From contig JANOQW010000016.1 of the NCBI GenBank assembly GCA_031422335.1, positions 1-5,595 on the forward strand: DNA of 5,595 bases, written 5' to 3'. Source of the stretch: Methylotenera_A sp031422335 (GTDB lineage: Bacteria > Pseudomonadota > Gammaproteobacteria > Burkholderiales > Methylophilaceae). The notes beneath the pieces are model-generated. The model had not been told where the DNA came from and made no database searches. It saw only the letters and a program-made list of their open reading frames with translations. Made by a program: the position numbers and the translations under genes. Positions 1-5,563 of the stretch are shown here, piece after piece (the stretch's first letter is position 1; every line of letters starts with the position of its first letter).

Positions 1-365
1 GCAGTATGCAAGTGACGCCAGAATTGTTGAACGACCCAGAAGTGTTTGCGAAATTTCAAGCAGCGCAAGGTCAGTTAACAGGTGCGCTTTCGCGCTTAAT
101 GGCGGTGGCAGAAAATTACCCAAACTTGAAGGCAGATCAAGGCTTTAGAGATTTGCAAGCACAGCTAGAAGGCACAGAAAACCGCGTTACTGTTGCGCGT
201 AATCGTTATATCGAAACCATTAAAGATTACAATATTTCAGTGCGTAGTTTCCCTAATAATTTAACGGCGATGATGTTTGGTTACAAAGCCAAACCGACAT
301 TTACTGTTGAGAATGAAAAAGCTATTTCGAGCGCGCCAAAAGTTGAATTTGGCGATAAAAAGTAA
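1..365 (+). CDS. lemA: LemA family protein, 3' part (5' end outside window)
   Basis: The frame is open to the left edge, and codons begin at base 3, so the ATG at 6 is an internal methionine and not the start. About 120 C-terminal residues are visible; LemA proteins are usually near 190 residues, so the missing part should hold the N-terminal membrane anchor. Counting from that internal Met, the LemA signature is clear: ALSRL and ENYPNLKA (28-43), FRDLQAQLEGTENRVTVARN (47-66), RYIETIKDYN (67-76), then FP (82-83) and FGYKAKPTF (91-99). The family has a helical bundle and is membrane-anchored with most of the protein outside the cytoplasmic membrane. Its molecular role is not established. The gene is followed by two TPM-domain genes, a common LemA neighbourhood. 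Identity is near certain; function is not. Confidence 0.95.
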   Translation, partial: SMQVTPELLNDPEVFAKFQAAQGQLTGALSRLMAVAENYPNLKADQGFRDLQAQLEGTENRVTVARNRYIETIKDYNISVRSFPNNLTAMMFGYKAKPTFTVENEKAISSAPKVEFGDKK

Positions 366-387
366 GCTAATTTTTTAAATATTAGCT
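365..387 (+). repeat. Perfect 7-bp inverted repeat filling the lemA-TPM gap
   Basis: AGCTAAT (365-371) pairs exactly with ATTAGCT (381-387) around a 9-base AT-only loop. The last base of the lemA stop codon opens the stem, and the stem closes directly against the GTG start at 388. No U-rich run follows the stem, so it is a poor intrinsic terminator. It may be an intercistronic stabilising or processing hairpin, or may limit translation of the next gene. What is seen is the symmetry; the role is inferred. Confidence 0.5.
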
Positions 388-1275
388 GTGTTTCATTTTA
401 TAAAGACTGGCCTGCAAGCCAGTACCCATGCGCTTTCTGGAGCGCTATGCACGATGCTGTTATTGGCATCGTGCTTTGCGCATGCCGAGCTTGTCGCAAT
501 CCCCGATTTATCCTCCCGCGTTACCGATTTAACGCAAACCTTATCGCAAGCCGAACAAACGCAGCTAGAGCAAAAATTAGCTGCGTTTGAAGCAAAAAAA
601 GGCAGCCAAATCGCGCTGCTCATCGTACCCACTACGCAGCCGGAAGATATTGCGCAATATGCGATTCGCGTAGTGGATAAATGGAAAATTGGTCGTGAAA
701 AAGTCGATGACGGCGTATTAGTGTTAATCGCAAAAGATGACCGAAAATTGCGCATTGAAGTCGGCTACGGTTTGGAAGGCGCGATCCCCGATTTGTATGC
801 CAAACGTATTATTTCTGAGGTGATTTCGCCCAAATTCAAGCAAGGTGATTTTTACGGCGGCCTAGATGCGGGTGTGGATAAACTCATCAGTTTAGTGAAT
901 GGCGAGCCACTGCCAGAGCCAGGTACGCCAGCATTTAATGGCATGGATGTGATGGATATTTTGCCGATACTGCTGTTTGGCGGTTTGATTACTGGCTTGG
1001 TGTTACGCGGCATGTTTGGTACATTTTTTGGCAGCGCGCTTAATGGTGGCTTGCTGGGCGGTGTGGTTGCCTTGCTAGGCTTGGCTTTGGGCGGCGCGGC
1101 AATTTTTGGCGTCATCGCGTTTTTTATCACCATGATGATGGGCGGACGTGGCATGAACGGTTATAGCGGCGGCGTTCCTATGGGTGGAGGCGGATGGTCA
1201 GGCGGCGGCAGCTCTAGCAGCTGGGGTGGTGGGGGTGGTGGTTTTGGCGGCGGCGGGGCGAGTGGAGACTGGTAA
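388..1275 (+). CDS. TPM-domain (YgcG-type) membrane protein with glycine-rich C-terminal tail
   Basis: This is a 295-residue protein of the TPM family (TPM_phosphatase / YgcG-like). A signal peptide covers residues 1-33, with K6 in the n-region, a hydrophobic stretch at 15-30 and an AHA|E cleavage site. LASC at 26-29 also fits a lipobox, so lipoprotein processing cannot be excluded. The TPM domain spans about 42-168 and includes RVTDLTQTLS (44-53), KKGSQIALLIVPTTQPE (70-86), DDGVLVLIAKDDRKLRIEVG (107-126) and YGLEGAIPD (127-135). Two hydrophobic segments follow at about 190-206 and 221-250, then a low-complexity Gly/Ser tail (252-295) ending in ASGDW, typical of the family. Plant and Bacillus TPM domains have been linked to phosphatase or membrane-complex repair roles; the bacterial role is unsettled. 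The GTG start at 388 lacks a clear Shine-Dalgarno. ATG 454 has GGAG 11 bases upstream but would remove the charged n-region, so GTG is preferred. Confidence 0.88.
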   Translation: MFHFIKTGLQASTHALSGALCTMLLLASCFAHAELVAIPDLSSRVTDLTQTLSQAEQTQLEQKLAAFEAKKGSQIALLIVPTTQPEDIAQYAIRVVDKWKIGREKVDDGVLVLIAKDDRKLRIEVGYGLEGAIPDLYAKRIISEVISPKFKQGDFYGGLDAGVDKLISLVNGEPLPEPGTPAFNGMDVMDILPILLFGGLITGLVLRGMFGTFFGSALNGGLLGGVVALLGLALGGAAIFGVIAFFITMMMGGRGMNGYSGGVPMGGGGWSGGGSSSSWGGGGGGFGGGGASGDW

Positions 1276-1278
1276 ATC

Positions 1279-1788
1279 ATGAAAAGACAGAATCCTATAA
1301 TTCGTTTTTTTAAACACATGTTCAGCCACCCTTGGCAAGTCAAAAGCCATTTTTCGGCCGAAGCTTTGCATAATATCGAAAAAGCCATTAGCGCGAGTGA
1401 GAAAAAACATGCGGGCGAGATTCGCTTTGTGGTCGAGGCAGGCTTGCATCCTTACGAAATTGTATTTAAAAAAACGCCGAAAAAACGCGCCATTGAGCTG
1501 TTTGGACGTCTGAATATTTGGGATACGGAAGACAATAACGGCGTGCTGATTTATTTGCTGCTGGCAGACCGCGACGTGGAAATTGTCGGTGATCGAGGTA
1601 TTCATCAGCATTTGGGAAAAAAAGGCTGGGAAGATATTTGCCGCGAAATGGAAGCTTTGTTTAGAAAAAGTGAGTTCGAAGCCGGCGTTTTACATGGCAT
1701 TAATCAAATAAGCGCAGTGTTACAACAGCATTTTCCACAGAATGGCTTGAGCAAAAATGAAATTTCGAATAAGCCGCTTATTCTTTAG
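1279..1788 (+). CDS. Second TPM-domain protein, no signal peptide
   Basis: This 169-residue protein starts 3 bases after the preceding TPM gene, with GGAG at 1264-1267 as a possible ribosome binding site, so the two are almost certainly co-transcribed. It belongs to the short TPM branch often found beside LemA and YgcG-type genes. Visible markers are a basic N-terminus (MKRQNPIIRFFKHMF), HAGEIRFVVEA (44-54), the family-typical WDTEDNNGVLIYLLLADRDV (81-100), EIVGDRGI (101-108) and a late aromatic-basic stretch ending HFP (151-153). There is no signal peptide and no clear transmembrane helix, so it is probably cytoplasmic or peripherally membrane-bound through its basic, amphipathic N-terminus. 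It may act with LemA and the first TPM protein at the membrane, but that is inferred only from linkage. Its last 32 bases overlap the next gene in another frame. Confidence 0.87.
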   Translation: MKRQNPIIRFFKHMFSHPWQVKSHFSAEALHNIEKAISASEKKHAGEIRFVVEAGLHPYEIVFKKTPKKRAIELFGRLNIWDTEDNNGVLIYLLLADRDVEIVGDRGIHQHLGKKGWEDICREMEALFRKSEFEAGVLHGINQISAVLQQHFPQNGLSKNEISNKPLIL

Positions 1789-2407
1789 TGTACTTTTTCT
1801 GGCAGCTAGCAATTCCCAAGCAGAAATTGCTGATATTTCGCGTATTTTTCGTCAAACCCCAAGCCTAAACCAATTTGAAGTTTGCCAAGGTGGCGGTTGC
1901 TCAGAATCCAATCAAATTTCGATTAGCACAGCAGAATGGGAAAATGTTGTGCAAATATTCAAAATTGAGGCCAGCAATGCCGAGAGCGAGCGATTGCAAA
2001 TCGGCAAAGCGATTGGTGAATTAGAAAAAATTATTGGCACGAAAAACGGCACGGCGAGTGATATAGCAGGTACTTTTTACGATGACTTAAAAGGTCAGCT
2101 TGATTGCAACGACGAAGCGATTAACAGCACTACATATATGCGCCTGTTAAAAAACAATGGCTTAATACAATTGCATGAGATTGAAGACATGCGAACGCGC
2201 AACTTCTTTTTTACAGGTTGGCCCCACACCACGGCGGTGATACGCGAAATTAAAACTGGCGAAAGATTTGCGGTAGATAGCTGGTTTTACGATAACGGCG
2301 CGCCCCCGATTATAGTACCGTTTTCTTACTGGAAATCTGGCTATCGGCCAGCAGATACGCCAATAGACAAGTCAAGAGTAACAAAACATCACAGCCTGCA
2401 GCAGTGA
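1757..2407 (+). CDS. Exported hypothetical protein, possible transglutaminase-like cysteine enzyme
   Basis: I do not recognise a named family. The 216-residue product has a good signal peptide: basic MKFRISR, hydrophobic LFFSVLFLAA, and SQA|E cleavage after residue 22. The ATG overlaps the end of the TPM gene by 32 bases, which suggests translational coupling; no other in-frame start keeps the signal peptide. The mature protein has a Cys pair (C43, C48 in CQGGGC), a helical middle (about 58-92), then a C-terminal region with LDCNDEAINSTTYMRLL (115-131), GWPHTTAVI (154-162) and RFAVDSWFYDNGAPP (170-184). The order C117 at a helix start, H157 at a strand start and D174 in a following strand, with spacings 40 and 17, matches the layout of transglutaminase-like and BTLCP peptidases. 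I infer a periplasmic cysteine hydrolase or a relative of one. Similar conserved hypothetical proteins occur in other proteobacteria. That the gene is real is well supported; the function is tentative. Confidence 0.8.
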   Translation: MKFRISRLFFSVLFLAASNSQAEIADISRIFRQTPSLNQFEVCQGGGCSESNQISISTAEWENVVQIFKIEASNAESERLQIGKAIGELEKIIGTKNGTASDIAGTFYDDLKGQLDCNDEAINSTTYMRLLKNNGLIQLHEIEDMRTRNFFFTGWPHTTAVIREIKTGERFAVDSWFYDNGAPPIIVPFSYWKSGYRPADTPIDKSRVTKHHSLQQ

Positions 2408-2415
2408 AGTCTTTG

Positions 2416-2444
2416 CTGACTTAGCGCGGGTTTCCCTATAAAAT
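2416..2444 (+). promoter_or_regulatory. Candidate sigma-70 promoter for proS
   Basis: CTGACT (2416-2421, 4 of 6 against TTGACA) is followed after 17 bases by TAAAAT (2439-2444, 5 of 6 against TATAAT), inside an AT-rich TATAAAAT. Transcription would begin near 2451, leaving a leader of about 23 bases before ATG 2474. It lies between the preceding stop and proS, which fits a separate housekeeping transcription unit. A weak 5-bp inverted repeat (AAGTC 2407-2411 / GACTT 2418-2422) overlaps the -35 box. Assigned by eye only. Confidence 0.4.
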
Positions 2445-2473
2445 TCACTTTTTGTTAATCATTGTCACCAAAC

Positions 2474-4189
2474 ATGCGCGCCAGCCAATTTTTCATTGCC
2501 ACCCAAAAAGAAGCTCCTGTTGATGCAGAGCTGATTTCTCACAAACTCATGATACGCGCTGGTCTGATTAAACGGCTTGGCAGTGGGCTATATAGTTGGA
2601 TGCCGCTAGGTTTACGCGTGTTGCGCAAGGTGGAAAATATTGTGCGCGATGAAATGGACAAAGCGGGTGCGTTGGAGTTGCTGATGCCTGCCGTGCAACC
2701 CAAAGAATTGTGGGATGAAACTGGTCGTTGGGCTGTATTTGGCCCACAAATGTTGAAGATTCAAGATCGCCACGAGCGTGATTACTGTTTTGGTCCGACG
2801 CATGAAGAGGTGATTACCGATATAGTGCGCCGCGAAATAAATAGTTATAAGCAATTACCGCTTAATTTTTACCAAATCCAGACTAAATTTCGCGATGAGA
2901 TTCGTCCGCGTTTTGGCGTCATGCGCGCGCGCGAGTTTTTGATGAAAGATGCTTATTCTTTTCACAGTAGTTTTGAAAGTTTAGAAAAAACCTACGCACA
3001 CATGCATCAAACTTATAGCACTATTTTTACCCATTTGGGGTTGAAATTTCGTGCCGTAATATCTGATAGTGGCGCCATTGGTGGCGATGGCTCGCAAGAG
3101 TTCCATGTGCTGGCAGATAGTGGCGAAGATGGTTTAGCTTATTGTGAAAACTCAGATTATGCAGCGAATGTCGAATTAGCCGAAGCTGTCGCGCCAAGTT
3201 ATGAACGTTCTATGCCTACTCAAACGATGACAGATGTTGAAACGCCTAAACAAACTACTTGTGAGGATGTTGCAGTCTTGCTGGGAGTAAGTCTTTCTCG
3301 AACAGTAAAAGCGATTGCGTTAATGACAAGTGAAAAGTTTTATTTGGCTTTATTGCGCGGCGACCACAATTTAAATGAAGTGAAAACCGCAAAAGTTTTG
3401 GGAGATTTTCGTTTTGCGACCGAAGAAGAAATTCGCGCGAATTTAAGCTGCCCGCCTGGCTTTATCGGCCCAGTTGCAGTTGGTAAAAATGTCACTGTGA
3501 TTGCTGATAAAACAGTCGCCAATATGAGCGATTTTATCTGCGGCGCCAACAAGCCAAAATATCACTTAAGTGGCGTTAATTTTGGTCGTGATTTGCCAGA
3601 GCCAACGCAGATTGCAGATATTCGTAATGTGGTGGAAGGTGATGCTTCGCCTGATGGCAAAGGTACGCTAAAGCTTTGTCGCGGCATCGAAGTTGGTCAT
3701 ATTTTTCAACTGCGCACCAAGTACGCACAAGCAATGAACGCAACATATCTCGATATTAATGGTCAATCACAAGTAATGGAGATGGGTTGCTATGGCATCG
3801 GTGTTTCGCGCATCGTAGGTGCCGCAATTGAGCAAGGAAGTGACGAAAAAGGCATTATTTTCCCAATTAGTATGGCGCCATTTGAGGTGATAATTTGTCC
3901 GATAGGTATGGATAAAAGCGAATTGGTAAAAAATACGGTGAATGAAATTTACGAAAGTTGCAAAAAAATTGGCATCGATGTATTGCTGGATGACCGCGGG
4001 GAGAGGCCTGGCGTGATGTTTGCTGAAAGTGATTTGATGGGTATTCCGCATCGTATTGTGGTGGGCGAGCGTGGTTTGGCTGAAAGCAAGGTGGAATATA
4101 AGGCGCGAACATCGCCAGAGGCACAGAACTTGCTTGTAAGTGATGTGATTAATTTTATTCAAAATGCAATAAAAAATGCTAAAACCTAA
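2474..4189 (+). CDS. proS: Prolyl-tRNA synthetase (bacterial type, with editing insertion)
   Basis: This cytoplasmic class II aminoacyl-tRNA synthetase charges tRNA-Pro with proline in an ATP-dependent reaction. From ATG 2474 it is 571 residues, almost the length of the E. coli enzyme. The N-terminus MRASQFFIATQKEAP aligns with family N-termini. The TTG at 2462 would add four residues, has no ribosome binding site and lies very close to the inferred transcription start, so it is rejected. In this numbering, motif 1 is near 46-76, the GPTHEE loop is at 107-112, motif 2 is FRDEIRPRFG (139-148), and motif 3 is GCYGIGVSR (438-446). The INS editing domain lies at about 220-400 and keeps the key lysine in SRTVK (K279), so deacylation of mischarged Ala-tRNA-Pro should be intact. 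The anticodon-binding domain runs from about 467 to the end, with LLDDRGERPGVMF at 504-516. No clear Shine-Dalgarno precedes the ATG. The gene appears complete and undamaged. Confidence 0.98.
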   Translation: MRASQFFIATQKEAPVDAELISHKLMIRAGLIKRLGSGLYSWMPLGLRVLRKVENIVRDEMDKAGALELLMPAVQPKELWDETGRWAVFGPQMLKIQDRHERDYCFGPTHEEVITDIVRREINSYKQLPLNFYQIQTKFRDEIRPRFGVMRAREFLMKDAYSFHSSFESLEKTYAHMHQTYSTIFTHLGLKFRAVISDSGAIGGDGSQEFHVLADSGEDGLAYCENSDYAANVELAEAVAPSYERSMPTQTMTDVETPKQTTCEDVAVLLGVSLSRTVKAIALMTSEKFYLALLRGDHNLNEVKTAKVLGDFRFATEEEIRANLSCPPGFIGPVAVGKNVTVIADKTVANMSDFICGANKPKYHLSGVNFGRDLPEPTQIADIRNVVEGDASPDGKGTLKLCRGIEVGHIFQLRTKYAQAMNATYLDINGQSQVMEMGCYGIGVSRIVGAAIEQGSDEKGIIFPISMAPFEVIICPIGMDKSELVKNTVNEIYESCKKIGIDVLLDDRGERPGVMFAESDLMGIPHRIVVGERGLAESKVEYKARTSPEAQNLLVSDVINFIQNAIKNAKT

Positions 4190-4191
4190 GT

Positions 4192-4827
4192 ATGAAAAAA
4201 AATAGTATACAAAAATTTTGCCAGAGTGCTTGCTTAGTTATTTTGCTAGCGGCGACTTGCATATGCCAAGCGGGCAATCAAAAAGAAGAGCAATTATCGA
4301 ACAGCGTTAGGGCGCTGATGCAAAAATCGATTAGCGACTTAGCATCGCCCAAGCTAGTTTTTGGAACAGAGCTTGAAGGCCAGGCTTGGATGGACGAAAT
4401 GTCTGCACGTTTAAAAAAACGTTTACCTAATCAAGCGTATCGTGAAGAGTTTTTAAGATCGGTGTACTACGAAGCGACGCGCGCAGGGCTAGATCCGCAA
4501 ATGGTATTGGGCCTGATTCACGTAGAAAGTGGTTTTAAAAAGTACGCGGTTTCCAGCGTGGGTGCGCGCGGCTATATGCAAGTGATGCCATTTTGGGTAA
4601 AAAGCATCGGCACTTCAGAGCAGAATTTGTTTAATCTGCGTTTGAATTTACGCTATGGCTGCACTATTTTAAGGCATTACATAGACATTGAACGTGGTGA
4701 TTTGTATCGCGCTTTAGGTCGTTATAATGGCAGTTTGGGCAAGCCACAATACCCCAATTTAGTGCTCGGTGCATGGCGTAAACACTGGGATTACAGTACA
4801 AAAATCAATCAAGCATCCCTCAATTAG
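4192..4827 (+). CDS. Exported SLT-domain lytic transglycosylase
   Basis: This 211-residue protein starts 2 bases after the proS stop and is presumably co-transcribed with it. A signal peptide covers 1-27 (basic MKKNSIQK, hydrophobic ACLVILLAA, CQA|G cleavage); T22 before C23 argues against a lipoprotein. The SLT (goose-lysozyme-like) domain occupies about 92-195. It contains the catalytic Glu in LIHVESGF (E112), GARGYMQVMP (124-133, the GLMQ-type motif with Tyr for Leu), NLFNLRLNLRYGCTIL (145-160) and ALGRYNGS (174-181, the AYN-type motif). Such enzymes cut the MurNAc-GlcNAc bond of peptidoglycan and leave 1,6-anhydro-MurNAc, acting in the periplasm in wall turnover or when large complexes are inserted. 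The exact transglycosylase family cannot be fixed by eye. A proS-transglycosylase order is familiar from other betaproteobacteria. The start codon is followed by eight A residues (4195-4202), which favours initiation despite a weak ribosome binding site. Confidence 0.93.
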   Translation: MKKNSIQKFCQSACLVILLAATCICQAGNQKEEQLSNSVRALMQKSISDLASPKLVFGTELEGQAWMDEMSARLKKRLPNQAYREEFLRSVYYEATRAGLDPQMVLGLIHVESGFKKYAVSSVGARGYMQVMPFWVKSIGTSEQNLFNLRLNLRYGCTILRHYIDIERGDLYRALGRYNGSLGKPQYPNLVLGAWRKHWDYSTKINQASLN

Positions 4828-4878
4828 TTTCTAAATATTTATTGTAAAAACTTAACGTCCCAGCCACAATTAAACATC

Positions 4879-4955
4879 TGCACCAAAAAAGCACTTGTCA
4901 AATGCACCAAATTGGAGCTAGACTGCACTTAGTTTAGCTATTTGATGTTGGTGCT
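4879..4955 (+). promoter_or_regulatory. Cluster of NtrC-like half-sites upstream of the DUF1097 gene
   Basis: TGCACCAAA occurs twice (4879-4887 and 4903-4911, 24 bases apart), TGCACT occurs at 4924-4929, and the opposite half-site GGTGCT lies at 4950-4955. The 17 bases at 4903-4919 (TGCACC, AAATT, GGAGCT) match the NtrC operator pattern TGCACC-N5-GGTGCA at 10 of 12 defined positions. The cluster lies roughly 100-180 bases before the next start codon, a usual distance for an enhancer. No good sigma-54 promoter (GG-N10-GC) was found downstream, so the NtrC reading is tentative and another dyad-binding regulator is possible. Confidence 0.25.
4904..4954 (+). repeat. Nested inverted repeats in the intergenic region
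   Basis: An inner stem pairs AGCTAGACT (4916-4924) with AGTTTAGCT (4931-4939), nine pairs including one G-U, around a 6-base loop. An outer perfect 7-bp stem pairs GCACCAA (4904-4910) with TTGGTGC (4948-4954). Together they could fold as a two-tier hairpin with a 5 x 8 internal loop. It begins 77 bases after the transglycosylase stop and is not followed by a T-run, so it is not a textbook terminator. It may be a weak transcript end, a cruciform or overlapping operators. The symmetry is seen; the function is unknown. Confidence 0.45.
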
Positions 4956-4976
4956 GTCACTGATTCATCGCAAGCT

Positions 4977-5006
4977 TTGCCAACCTAAAATTGCTGGCTG
5001 TATTAC
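4977..5006 (+). promoter_or_regulatory. Weak candidate sigma-70 promoter for the DUF1097 gene
   Basis: TTGCCA (4977-4982, 5 of 6 against TTGACA) is followed after 18 bases by TATTAC (5001-5006, 4 of 6). Transcription would start near 5013 and give a leader of about 44 bases. A second -10-like TATAAG at 5022-5027 has no good -35 partner. It lies just downstream of the inverted-repeat cluster, which would place those sites upstream of the promoter, as for an activator. Confidence 0.28.
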
Positions 5007-5045
5007 TCAATTCATTATTTTTATAAGAGTTTTACCTTTAAATTA

Positions 5046-5050
5046 GGGAG
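5046..5050 (+). promoter_or_regulatory. Strong Shine-Dalgarno for the DUF1097 gene
   Basis: GGGAG sits 6 bases before ATG 5057 in an A-rich context. It is the clearest ribosome binding site in the window and fixes this start. It suggests the gene is well translated. Confidence 0.75.
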
Positions 5051-5056
5051 AAAAGT

Positions 5057-5563
5057 ATGTCGAAGTTAACTGCATTAGCTTTAAGTATTGCTGTATTAGG
5101 TGGTGTTTGGGCATTTTTAGCGTTAAATCCACTTGCAGGTGTTGCTTTGGTTTGGGTTGGTTTTATTGCTTGGGGTTGCTATTTCCACTCTGGCGCTGAT
5201 AACGCTGCATTACAAAAAACAATCGCTGGTATGAGTTTTGGTGCTGTCATGGCTGCCATTGCTTTAGCTTTGGTAAGCGGTGGTGCTTTAGGTGGTTTAG
5301 GCGTTTTAGGTGCGCCCATCATCATTGCTGTAACAGTATTTCCATTAGTGGCTGTGGCTGGCATGAACTTGTTATCAGTCGTACCAGCCAATGTTTACGG
5401 CTATGCTGCAACAGCTGGTTTGGCATTAACTGCCGGTACAGCAGGTAATTCAACCGCAATGGATTTAACTAACCCTACAATCTTAGTCATCATTTCAACT
5501 GTACTTGGTGCAGCATTTGGCATGGCGTCTGGCAAACTAGCTGGTTCGCTTGGCGGTAAATAA
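5057..5563 (+). CDS. DUF1097-family small integral membrane protein
   Basis: This 168-residue, very hydrophobic protein is rich in Ala, Gly, Val and Leu. About five or six membrane segments can be drawn: 4-22, 26-42, 57-74, 82-107, 111-127 and 141-158. The layout resembles the DUF1097 family (E. coli YcdZ is a member): an N-terminal helix with GGVWAFLAL, a second with WVGFIAWGCYFHSG (33-46), and a late FP...N-LLSVVPANVYGYAA region (95-118) corresponding to the family's SFVPGTF-type segment. The molecular role of the family is unknown; the compact form suggests a small transporter, channel or membrane accessory protein, but nothing visible sets a substrate. The gene stands alone after a 229-base gap, with its own ribosome binding site and candidate regulatory sites. 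Codons favour GGT, GCT and TTA, which together with the strong Shine-Dalgarno may mean high expression. No terminator is visible in the 32 bases after its stop. Confidence 0.8.
   Translation: MSKLTALALSIAVLGGVWAFLALNPLAGVALVWVGFIAWGCYFHSGADNAALQKTIAGMSFGAVMAAIALALVSGGALGGLGVLGAPIIIAVTVFPLVAVAGMNLLSVVPANVYGYAATAGLALTAGTAGNSTAMDLTNPTILVIISTVLGAAFGMASGKLAGSLGGK

Noticed and set aside
393..1154. Minus-strand open frames opposite the first TPM gene (393-755 and 852-1154)
   Set aside because: They lie wholly opposite a well-supported TPM gene, and their products look like low-complexity translations of the antisense strand without domains or ribosome binding sites.
1180..1270. GGN-rich repeat as a possible tandem repeat or recombination site
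   Set aside because: It encodes the usual glycine-rich tail of YgcG-type TPM proteins, with irregular units and no non-coding repeat structure.
1161..1611. Minus-strand open frames with Pro-rich or Ala-rich ends (1161-1388 and 1198-1611)
   Set aside because: The proline and alanine runs are just the antisense reading of the glycine-rich TPM tail codons; both overlap confident + strand genes.
2407..2436. Intrinsic terminator between the hypothetical gene and proS
   Set aside because: Only a 5-bp stem (2407-2411/2418-2422) and a GGG-TTT-CCC triplet pair are present, with no T-run after a stable stem.
2922..2933. Alternating GC run as a possible Z-DNA or regulatory element
   Set aside because: It falls inside the conserved motif 2 region of ProS (VMRAREF) and is explained by Arg/Ala codons.
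3767..4162. Minus-strand open frames opposite the 3' end of proS
   Set aside because: They are antisense to a conserved, intact ProS C-terminal domain, with no recognisable motifs.
4195..4202. Run of eight A directly after the transglycosylase start codon as a phase-variable tract
   Set aside because: A short A-run encoding Lys-Lys-Asn is typical of a signal peptide n-region; eight bases is too short to claim phase variation.
4995..5010. Sigma-54 promoter beginning TGGC at 4995
   Set aside because: The -24 TGGC is present, but the -12 element reads CTCAA instead of TTGCA and lacks the GC pair.
5179..5391. Minus-strand open frame opposite the DUF1097 gene
   Set aside because: The composition is a mirror of Ala/Gly codons, and there is no ribosome binding site.
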